A DNA stretch of 64,000 nucleotides from Piezodorus guildinii (taxonomy: Eukaryota; Arthropoda; Insecta; Hemiptera; Pentatomidae). This document shows positions 56,717 to 64,000 of this stretch, one piece after another. Both the position numbers and the translations under genes were made by a program. Each line of letters starts with the position of its first letter. Position 1 is the first letter of the stretch. The notes under the pieces are model-generated. The model saw only the letters and a list, made by a program, of their open reading frames with translations. It searched no databases and had not been told where the DNA came from. The DNA is taken from positions 54,443,813 through 54,507,812 of the forward strand of contig CM041298.1 in NCBI GenBank assembly GCA_023052935.1. Reading direction: 5' to 3'.

Positions 56717-56724
56717 TAAAGGTA
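55516..56724 (+). mobile_element. 5'-truncated jockey-C LINE with 11-bp target duplication
   Basis: The element proper is 55527-56713. ATATAAAGGTA lies at 55516-55526 and 56714-56724. It has an uninterrupted partial ORF2, a 3' UTR of about 140 bases and a poly(A) tail of about 48 bases (56665-56712). The long pure tail and intact frame suggest a recent insertion. Relatives are at 48590-48775 and 59395-59941. Confidence 0.9.
55528..56526 (+). pseudogene. Jockey-C reverse transcriptase, 5'-truncated but open
   Basis: The open frame enters just before motif A: ALELKQYASGAFLDVTQAFD (Asp in FLDVTQAF). Motif B is GVPQGSILAPLLYLIYTYDL and motif C ATYADDNAII. The thumb (WCKKWKLKINHDK), YLGLIFDKRLTWGPH, PIWTYACQIYGPAKK and a final RRRLKRSWMRDLLA follow. 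There is no frameshift over about 330 codons. The endonuclease and the fingers region are missing, so it cannot act alone. It is about 45-50% similar to the jockey ORF2 at 17330 by eye and forms a separate subfamily. Confidence 0.9.
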
Positions 56725-57005
56725 TATTTCATTAGGCTTTTATTAGTGTCTACATATGTAAACACTGGAGGTCCTGTTGCCATTATTGAATATCTTAAAT
56801 AACTGTTATTGGTTTATTAATACTTTCAATAACATAGTAACCAAAATCTATGTTAATTTAAAAAACTACCAATTCAGACCAAAATCTATTTAATTTTAAT
56901 AGGAGTGATAAAAGAAAAAAAAAACAACAACGGACAATTGTGCTAGTAAACGAATTTCATAACCAACCAAAGAAACCCTAGGATTTTTTAATAGGAGTAA
57001 AAAAT

Positions 57006-57187
57006 TCTTACTTATGCCGTCCTTCGGAGGGGACATTAAAAGGTGGTCCGAAAGCTGTGCGATGTCAGGTACTCTTAAAAGAACCCAGTCCTAATAGAAC
57101 CTGGATTGGAAAAATTTAGGATTCCCACCGTAGTATCGTCCGATTAGCCATAGTAGCATAAAAGTGACGTTAAACTAATAAACAAAC
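57006..57187 (+). repeat. LINE 3' UTR fragment
   Basis: TTATGCCGTCCTTCGGAGGG, then AAGGTGGTCCGAAAGCTGTG, and the end AAAAGTGACGTTAAACTAAT with an (AAAC)n-like tail. The G-rich GGGGAC...GTTAAA style is common in arthropod I/R1-type 3' UTRs. A partial match lies at 42195-42300. Confidence 0.55.
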
Positions 57188-57370
57188 AAACTGAGGAAGA
57201 AAAGATAAAACTACTATTTTAGGTATTTTTATTTCCCGAATATAACAATTACTTTATTTCTGTAAAATTGAATGGACTTTAGTATCATGTAGATTTCTAT
57301 ATGATTGAAATAAACCTTTATAAATTATTTTTTTTGTTTTAATTTAGTTAATTCACACAACTATCTATTA

Positions 57371-57855
57371 CTAGCTATTGTCCGTGACTTTGAGTGCATC
57401 AATTTCAGTTATTATGTTAAGTTTTTAAAAGAATATATTTTAAAGTAATTCTGCATAAATGACATTTTTAGTTTTATTTTCTTGTGGCAGAAGAACATCC
57501 TGATATTCTCCGCATCCCGGTCTTGACGTAAATCGATTCCTACGTGTTCAAATGTTTGCCCCTGTGATTTACTAATTGTTACACCAAGAGGACAATAAAC
57601 GGGATATTCAACTATTTTAAAATTAAAAGGTAAATCATTCAGAATCATCGGGCATGCGAGGTTTATCGTCTCCTTTTTTTCCAGCTTATCCACTGATTTT
57701 TCACTCCGATTGGTTGCAACGTGATGTTATTTAGCCTAAAGCCTTCCTCGATAAATCGACTATCCTACAAAAAAAAAAACTTTTCAATTCGAACCAGTAG
57801 TTTCTGAGATTAGCGCGTTCAAACAAACTCTTCAGCTTTATAATATTAGTATAGA
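57371..57855 (-). mobile_element. Non-autonomous Helitron
   Basis: In reverse it begins TCTATACTAATATTATAAAG (at 57855) and ends CAATAGCTAG (at 57371). It lacks the mariner found in 9990-10953 and so shows the empty mariner site. 485 bp. Confidence 0.92.
57412..57693 (-). pseudogene. Helitron Pif1-like helicase C-terminal fragment, open
   Basis: A 93-codon open frame contains MILNDLPFNFKIVEYPVYCP, then VTISKSQGQTFEHVGIDLRQ (helicase motif with SQGQT), then RDAENIRMFFCHKKIKLKM. The usual block between LRQD and the C-terminal Lys-rich end, which includes VACSRV, is missing exactly as in the copy at 10256. It is the best-preserved of the three remnants, though only about 6% of a full RepHel protein. 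Confidence 0.75.
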
Positions 57856-58136
57856 TTATGTAGTATTATCTATTATTTTTTTATTAACGTATTTTTTTAG
57901 CTTTCGGCTTCACAAGCGCTATATTCATCTGTAAAAAAAAGAAAAAATTATTGTTGAAAAGAGAACGAACAATCCCTTATATATATTTTTGTTTTATCAT
58001 TATAGGTCTAAGCAGATATTAAGAATTATTCTCTAGTAATTATATTAATTATTTAATTAACAATTTCCAAAGCTTTAGCTCGTGTGTGTGTTTGGTAAGT
58101 CGAGCTCGAAAACAAGTAATCAGTGTAAAATTAATT

Positions 58137-58519
58137 GAGAGGTTGATTTCCAAAAGGTACTACACCCATTCTAGGAAATTTTACAGGAAGCGCGAAAATC
58201 TCATATTACTATATTATTAAACTAGCTAATTATGGTCTTATTGCATTAAAATTTTGAATTATTTTTTTACTATAATAATAACATCATATTAAAGTTATGA
58301 AATGATTTTTTTTAGAATGATTTGGAACGAAAATAAATGCGTAATTAGTACTTTTAGAAAATTACCGCATTTCTAAATAATATTTTTTAAGGACTTGAGA
58401 ATTCATGAGATAAAATCAAATAGAAGATTTAGATAAAACTAAATTATTAGAATACAAATATGTAAAAAAATCGATTTTGTAAAAAATGTCCTTTAGTACC
58501 TTTTGGAAATCAACGTCTC
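58137..58519 (+). mobile_element. MITE-B copy
   Basis: 383 bp with ends GAGAGGTTGATTTCCAAAAG and the inverted GAGACGTTGATTTCCAAAAG, flanked by AATT at 58133-58136 and 58520-58523. The sequence after the right AATT (GGGCTTTAATGTCATGTAGG) is RepA interior, so this copy probably landed in a RepA remnant. Confidence 0.9.
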
Positions 58520-58760
58520 AATTGGGCTTTAATGTCATGTAGGTTTCATTCGGATTAAAATAGTTAGACAGATTGGTTATTTTATTAAAGATGCTTAGCA
58601 AAATTAAAGATACTTTAAATATCACCATTTAAGTACTGTGAGACTATACTATTTAGATGTTTTTGGCATTGATAAAAAAAAAAAGTTAAATATAGAAAAT
58701 ATAAAATTGTTACTCTCTTTATAAAATTCGATTAAACATAGTCAACAAAACATATAACTT

Positions 58761-59312
58761 TATTAGGTTCCTTTAATTAAAATGATCCATTTCATTCAAC
58801 TCATTTTATTTTCTTATTTTTTCTCCCTACGTTTCGGCTCTTTGCCATTCTCAAGGGATCTACAAAAAACATTTATTTTAAAATTAAAAGATACACAACA
58901 TGGCTGTGAAAACAAATGTAGACTTGACTGAGGAGGAGGTAATAAAACAATATATGTGTGTATATTAGTTTTGATATCAATAGTTAAGAGTGAGGGAATA
59001 CATTTCTTTAATCCAGTAGATGATAACAACCAGGACAGGGTTGGTCAGCCTGTAATAGTTTTAATTTTATTTTAATAAATTGTGACAAAATATATATTTA
59101 TATATTATATAGAGTGCATAATGGAATATAAAGAGGTATGTAAATTGCTTTATAGGAATGTAAAAAATAATGTTGTGTATCTTTTAATTTTAAAATAAAT
59201 GTTTTTTTTGTAGATCCCTTGAGAATGGCAAAGAGCCGAAACGTAGGGAGAAAAAATAAGAAAATAAAATGAGTTGAATGAAATGGATCATTTTAATTAA
59301 AGGAACCTAATA
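58761..59312. mobile_element. Fold-back element with 140-bp near-perfect arms
   Basis: 58761-58901 is the reverse complement of 59171-59312. The only visible difference is the length of one A/T run. The loop is about 270 bases and has no frame. Each arm carries a GCCGAAACGT box preceded by TTGAGAATGG, resembling the stem-loop motifs elsewhere in this window. It could be a fold-back MITE or an inverted pair of Penelope-like terminal repeats. Confidence 0.8.
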
Positions 59313-59394
59313 ATACAATTATTCATTCAAACTATTATTAATTGTAATAAAAATTAATAAAACATATAACGTTTACACTACGATAAAACACTTT

Positions 59395-59912
59395 TTATCG
59401 GCGACAACCGAATTTCTCAGACCAACTTTGCGAATTACCCAGGGCTGACACTCGATGGAAGGATAACTGGTAAAAGAAAGACTCTTAACCATCGGCTGAA
59501 AATACTGTACTCCCTTCTTTATAAATCATCAAAGATAAAAATTAGACAGAAACTAAATACATACACATACCTACTTAAACAAATATAGCGTGAACAACAA
59601 AACCCTACATTTGGACTTACAACAACCAACAATTGACTAACATATACGAACTCTCTATTTTCGTTTTTATAGTAAACTACTCTGACAAGACACTAGACTT
59701 ATAAAAGACATGTCACTAGCTGAAATATCAGTCAGAAGAAGGCTGAAGAGAAGCTGGATGAGAGAACTCCTCTACTAAATTAAATCCTAGGCAGGGGTGC
59801 TGCTGGGCACTTTCCTTTCCCATGCCTACCATGTCTGATCTCACATTTCATACAGCACATTTGCTTATTGACAAATAGATTCTCACAGGTGAAAATTGAG
59901 AAATATGAAGAG

Positions 59913-59941
<29 letters not shown>
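59395..59941 (+). pseudogene. Jockey-C LINE fragment, decayed
   Basis: Broken frames encode KTLNHRLKILYSLLYKSSKI, then RQKLNTYTYLLKQI, a stop, and finally VRRRLKRSWMRELLY before the stop near 59778. A 3' UTR and a 30-base A-tail (59912-59941) follow. It is a shorter and older copy than 55527-56713 and has an internal deletion. Confidence 0.8.

Positions 59942-59995
<54 letters not shown>
59942..59995 (+). repeat. (TA)n microsatellite after the LINE tail
   Basis: A TA run of about 50 bases directly after the poly(A). Confidence 0.9.
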
Positions 59996-59997
<2 letters not shown>

Positions 59998-60002
59998 GGT
60001 GA

Positions 60003-60298
60003 AAGAATTCAATTATCAACTAAAGGATAAAATAGCAGAAATATTTGTTTTGGTAATTATTATTTTTCTGAAAATAAGAATAGTAATATAGATGTGTGAT
60101 ATATCATATATAATACCTAAAGCTAGAGGTTTCAGAAATTTTTTATCTTAATACAAAGTTAAATAAGGTAATAAATAGGGCTGATGACGGATAAAACTAA
60201 ATAGTTTTTATTGTTAGATTATTTAATCTGAAACACATGTTTCTTAAATCTTCATTTTTACAACGGAAGTTAGTGACTGTTGTTTTTTGGGCACAGCA
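60003..60298 (+). repeat. RepA right-hand fragment
   Basis: From AATTCAATTATCAACTAAAG through AAACACATGTTTCTTAAATC to ACAACGGAAGTTAGTGACTG and GGGCACAGCA. A strongly decayed right end. Confidence 0.7.
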
Positions 60299-61012
60299 GT
60301 ATTTTATTATTATTATTTTGTTTTTATATTTATTTTAAACTTCTCGATTGAATCGAATTCAAACAGCATATTATTCTTGACGTATTTCCATTATTTTGCA
60401 CACTAGATACGTGGTCATGCGTTATACGCTGATTGGCATTGGCGAGCCTTGACGTTCATTAAGTTTATTTACCCGTTTAATTGTCGGCAGTAAAAATAAA
60501 AGTGCTGGAGAGAAGACTGGCTGGAGAAAGGACAGTTACTGCCCGGCCTCCAGGATTTAGTGAGAGAGAGGATGAGGATATCTTTAATGATTATTACTTT
60601 GCTCAAGACGGAGGACTGATGAAGCTGATGATGGCTGTCCCATGGATGGTAGGCTGTCGGCTTTCTTGTCTTATTTCACTCCTCAGAATTTTAATGTTAA
60701 ACGTGATCCGCATATGATCCTCTATTCAGATAATACAAGATGCTGCCGGGTCCTCATGCATTTTATTTTTAATTTATTTTCTTTATTCCTACATTTCTTA
60801 GGCTATTTATTCAGATGCATACTGTGAATAATTATGCTTTGCATCATTAACAAATATATGAAAATAACAAAGATCGTTCGGGGTGATATCCGAAATGACA
60901 TACTCACTAGGTTAATATGTATATATATAAATTTCACTTTATTCATTAATATAATGGTATTTTTTTGGTTATTATTTTCAATAATCAACCTATCGACAAA
61001 AACAAAAATTAC
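60299..61012. other. Spacer around the candidate exon
   Basis: Apart from 60491-60648, no feature is supported. 60650-61012 is AT-rich with short frames only. Confidence 0.4.
60491..60648 (+). CDS. Candidate internal exon of an unknown host gene
   Basis: TTTACCCGTTTAATTGTCGGCAG-type 3' splice site (ending 60490) precedes an open stretch with balanced codon use. It encodes KIKVLERRLAGERTVTARPP, then GFSEREDEDIFNDYYFAQDG and MKLMMAVPWM. A GT donor (ATG|GTAGGC) follows at 60649. The acidic/Arg-rich sequence is unlike the low-complexity Ile/Phe/Lys frames seen in intergenic DNA here. I do not recognise a family. It could be chance or a fragment of an unseen element. Confidence 0.35.
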
Positions 61013-61745
61013 CGCCCTCCCCCTCAAAACTTAAGAGCTTACGTTTTAAGATGCGTAGAATCCGAAGAACGAATAAAAAAAAATATCCGTTTGTTTCCCC
61101 TCCTCGGCATTTATCCGAAACTACTGGGCCAATGTTTTTGAAAATTCGCTACATAAATACTCGTCCATGCAACAATGATCCTAACACCTAGACGTTGATA
61201 TCAGCTGGTTATTTTTAAAATGACGGCCGATTAAAAGCGATTTAATTCAATAAATCAGTTATTTTTTAAAGATATAACTGAAAGGAAAAGTGAAAAAAAT
61301 TGAAATCTCGCCTATATATACGTTTGTACAATAACTACGTTATTTTAAAAGATAGAGAAAAAATTCATCAGTGTTTTTTAATGAAAAAAACGCGAATAAT
61401 TATATAAAAGAGAAAAGAAAAAAATTGAAATTTTACACATAAATACGCCCATAACTCAGTTATTTTTGACCATAGAGAAAAGTATGTATAGAGTTTTAGA
61501 ATCAGTAAAGGGCGATAAAAAAAAAAAAAAAAATTAAAAAAAAAAAAAAAATCCATATGTGTATTCAAGTAACAAATTATAATAGAAGTAAATCATCCAA
61601 AAATCGCCTATTTTTGAAGATAGACAAAAAGATTTTCGAGGTTAAGACGACGCGATGAACAAAGAGAATAAAAAAATACCCTCCTCAAAATTTGAGAGCT
61701 TACGTTTCAAGTTGCGTAGAATCCGAGTAAAGAATAAAAAAAATT
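61013..61745 (+). repeat. Repeat E copy (longest)
   Basis: It is bounded by two direct copies of a block around AGAGCTTACGTTT(T/C)AAG(A/T)TGCGTAGAATCCGA (61029-61070 and 61698-61735). Between them GTTATTTTxAA(A/G)GATAGAGAAAAA recurs three times in a roughly 110-base rhythm, with AACGCGAATAA. No frame was found. Copies lie at 29040-29400 and 46996-47650. Confidence 0.75.
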
Positions 61746-62164
61746 CCATTTCTCCTCATTAATAAATACCAACGATACTGTCACCCGATTAAGAATTAAA
61801 TTCTCTACAAAATTAAAAAAAGAATCATTGAAATTGGTTAACAACTTGCAGACATATTGTAGAGTAATCCTTTCAATTACTGCTCTTCATATTACTTAAT
61901 GGCCTATCAACAGCTATATAAAGAGTTATAGTCTAATACTGGTATTTAGAAATAATAAACCATTGTGTAATAATTTGCAGCTTTTTTTATAACTAATTTT
62001 ACTGTTTCATTACATTTATTTTCAGGTTTGGATACCTTTAGCAAATATATGCAATAACATAATTTTTAATTTTTGAGGCTTTTATAACTTTCAACCATAG
62101 GAAAACAAAAAAAAAAAAAACCTTCTTAGTTAATAAAAATTAAAAATATATAATAACACAAAGT
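61746..62164. other. AT-rich spacer, nothing recognised
   Basis: No supported feature. Confidence 0.5.
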
Positions 62165-62265
62165 AACATATAATAATTTCTTTATTTATTCTAGGACAAT
62201 TCCTTTAAGAATAATATAAAATAAAATAAATGAGGATTTATTATCTTAGAGTAAGAATAGTAAAA
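62165..62265 (-). repeat. CR1/L2-like LINE 3' end fragment
   Basis: In reverse it reads ACTCTAAGATAATAAATCCT and then AAAGGAATTGTCCTAGAATA with AATAAAGAA. It matches the 3' ends at 32340-32430 and 11840-11880. Confidence 0.6.
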
Positions 62266-62532
62266 TAAAGTTTCTCTGGTATATTGTAAATTGGTATGCG
62301 AGTACTTAAGATGTTTAATTAATTTTAATTTACTTATTTATTTTTTCAATATCGTTTTATTTTATTTTTTTAAATATTATGTTATAGAAGTCTTTTATCA
62401 ATATTTCCATTGTCCTATAGTTTGTTCGATAGGTAATTCGATTTTAATACTTCTATAGAGAATAAATTGATCAAATGCAAAAAAAAAAAAAAAAAAAAAG
62501 AAGTATGTAACGACAGGAATTGTTTTTTACTC
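62266..62532. other. AT-rich spacer
   Basis: Contains an A-run at 62480-62499; nothing else recognised. Confidence 0.5.
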
Positions 62533-63208
62533 TTACTTTTCATAACAAGTTACTTTTCGTAACAGGTTACTTTTCGTAACAGGTTACTTTTCGTAACAGG
62601 TTACTTTTCGTAACAGGTTACTTTTAGTAACAGGTTACTTTTAGTAACAGGTTACTTTTAATAAAAGGTACTTTTCAGTAACAGGTTACTTTTAGGTAAC
62701 AGGTTCTTTCAGTGACAGGTTACTTTTGAAACAGGTACTTTTAGTAACAGGATTACTTTTAGAAACAGACTACTTTAGAAACAGTTACTTTTGTAACAAG
62801 TTACTTCAAGTAACAGTTACTTTTAGTAACAGGTTACTTTTAGTCACAGGGTACCTTTAGTAACAGGTTACTTGTGGTAACAGGTTACTTTTAGTCATAT
62901 GTTACTTTTAGTCATGGGATACTTTTAGTAACATGATACTTTTAGTAACAGGTTCTTTGGTAATAGGTTACATTCAGTAAACGGTACTTTTAGAAACAGG
63001 TTACATTTAGTAACAGGTTACTTTTAATAAAAGGGTACTTTTAGTAACAGGTTACTTTTAGTCACAGGTTCTTTCAGTGACAGGTTACTTTTAGTAACTG
63101 GTTACATTTAGTAACAGGTTACTTATAATAATAGGGTACTTTTAGTAACAGGTTACTTTTAATCACAGGTTCTTTCAGTGATAGGTTACTTTTATTAACA
63201 GGTTACTC
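62533..63208 (+). repeat. Palindromic 15-bp minisatellite upstream of a LINE ORF
   Basis: About 45 units of consensus GTAACAGGTTACTTTTA-type sequence with a period of about 15 bases. Each unit holds the inverted pair GTAAC-AG-GTTAC. The first units (62548-62632) are almost identical (TTTTCGTAACAGG), and later ones drift to TTTTAGTAACAGG. Variant units (GGTTCTTTCAGTGACAGG) recur at 62702, 63067 and 63168, showing a higher-order period of about 100 bases near the 3' side. The array stops 14 bases before the ATG at 63223, so it probably forms the LINE's 5' UTR. Confidence 0.92.
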
Positions 63209-63222
63209 TGAATCTCTCCATA

Positions 63223-64000
63223 ATGACTAATATCCTAACATCCTGTCACATTAACGCACAATCCCTCCTAGCCCATTATTATGAATTACAAAAATATTTC
63301 CGCGACAATTTTTATCATATAGTAGCCGTTAAAACCATTTATCCCTTTTTCTCAGGTTTCCTTCTAAACTACTCTTTCCTACGACATGACAGATCTGATC
63401 GCACGGGAGGTGGAGTCGGTCTGTTTCTTCATGATAGCCTGAAAGCCGAAATTCTATTGAAATCTCCTCCTAATCCCTTTTCTCACATAGAATATACAAT
63501 ATGTTTGTTGAAATTTCAGCAATCTCCTCGCCCTTGTTATACGCCGTTGTCTACCGACCTCCTCGTGTTCCATTTGATGACCTTTTCCAATCCTCCCTTG
63601 CCCAACTAGTCTCAGCATATAATAATATAATCATTTATGGAGATTTTAATACTAACATGTTATTTGAGTCCAGCGACAAATCCTTTCTTACCGATTTAAT
63701 ATATTCCCTCAATCTATACCTCGTTCCTTATCACCCTACTCATCACTCTTAGTATACTGATACTTGGTTAGACCTTCATATTTCTGACTCTCCTGTAAAA
63801 ATTATTTCCTCATCACAGCATCCCATTAATTTCTTATCATCACACCACCTTATCCATATAACTTATGATCTACCTGTCAAATCCTTCAACCCAAGAGTCA
63901 TATCATACCGTAATTTGGACCTTCTTTCCTATGAATCTCTTCAACCTGATCTGGACTCTATCCACTGGGACTCGATATATTCCGACAACTCCATTGATCC
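63223..64000 (+). pseudogene. LINE APE-type endonuclease, 5' part, runs off the window
   Basis: It encodes the N-terminal endonuclease of a CR1/L2-like ORF2: MTNILTSCHINAQSLLAHYY, then FLRHDRSDRTGGGVGLFLHD. The frame shifts near 63507, then VVYRPPRVPFDDLFQSSLAQ and the catalytic-loop motif IIIYGDFNTNM (about 63630-63660). A stop at 63750-63752 lies in frame, after which homology continues (TDTWLDLHISDSPVKIISSS) to the window end. The usual catalytic Glu segment (ETWL) reads KTIYPF. Frameshift, stop and altered site make it inactive. It may be the 5' half of the family whose tails lie at 11144 and 31945. Confidence 0.8.

Noticed and set aside
58814..59029. 71-codon minus-strand frame
   Set aside because: It lies across one arm and part of the loop of the fold-back element. 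No domain was found.
62533..63208. CRISPR array
   Set aside because: The units are contiguous 15-mers without unique spacers and the genome is eukaryotic.
1..64000. A bacterial-type defence system or gene cluster
   Set aside because: No prokaryotic gene layout is present; all long frames are retroelement proteins.

Overview
This is a eukaryotic, AT-rich, gene-poor window that consists mostly of transposable elements. The mix suggests an insect genome, possibly hemipteran: jockey-clade LINEs, an RTE-like LINE, CR1/L2-like LINE tails, mariners, Helitrons with the TCTATACTAATATTATAAAG start, MITEs and a tRNA-derived SINE. The order is inferred from general familiarity only. There are no operons, no rRNA genes, no CRISPR array and no certain host gene.

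The most abundant component is a family I call RepA, about 0.9 kb long with inverted ends ACTTTCACTTAC / GTAAGTGAAAGT. About 20 whole or partial copies are spread over the window. Many other elements sit inside RepA copies, so the insertion order can be read directly. At 9238-11118 a mariner lies in a Helitron that lies in RepA. At 12545-14346 a cecropia-type mariner lies in RepA. At 21312-22985 a jockey tail lies in RepA. At 27279-28301 a reverse transcriptase fragment lies in RepA.

Region by region: 0.5-1.6 kb is a truncated RTE-like LINE. 2.3-5.2 kb holds RepA copies and a local duplication. 5.3-6.0 kb is a LINE tail with an inverted twin at 42.9-43.5 kb. 9.2-14.3 kb holds the nested RepA/Helitron/mariner structures. 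14.7-20.6 kb is a MITE-related element (MITE-B) carrying a complete jockey retrotransposon at 15692-20284, with ORF1, ORF2, poly(A) and a 9-bp target duplication. 21-34 kb holds more RepA, SINEs, MITE-B and LINE tails. 37-39 kb holds a Helitron and a jockey tail. 40.5-46 kb holds decayed LINE C-termini, including an RNase H element split by a jockey insertion. 46.5-51.9 kb holds repeats, a local duplication, tandem RepA copies and another jockey tail. 53.3-57.9 kb holds the best RepA copy, a jockey-like RT and a Helitron. 58-61.7 kb holds MITE-B, a near-perfect fold-back element and repeat E. 62.5-64 kb holds a palindromic minisatellite directly upstream of a LINE endonuclease ORF that runs off the window.

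The only working module is the jockey element. Its ORF1 RNA-binding protein and ORF2 endonuclease/reverse transcriptase would act together in target-primed reverse transcription. The 5'-truncated jockey tails with 9-12 bp target duplications are its expected dead-on-arrival products. Three short stretches (43611-43739, 49064-49252, 60491-60648) look like possible host exons but are unproven.
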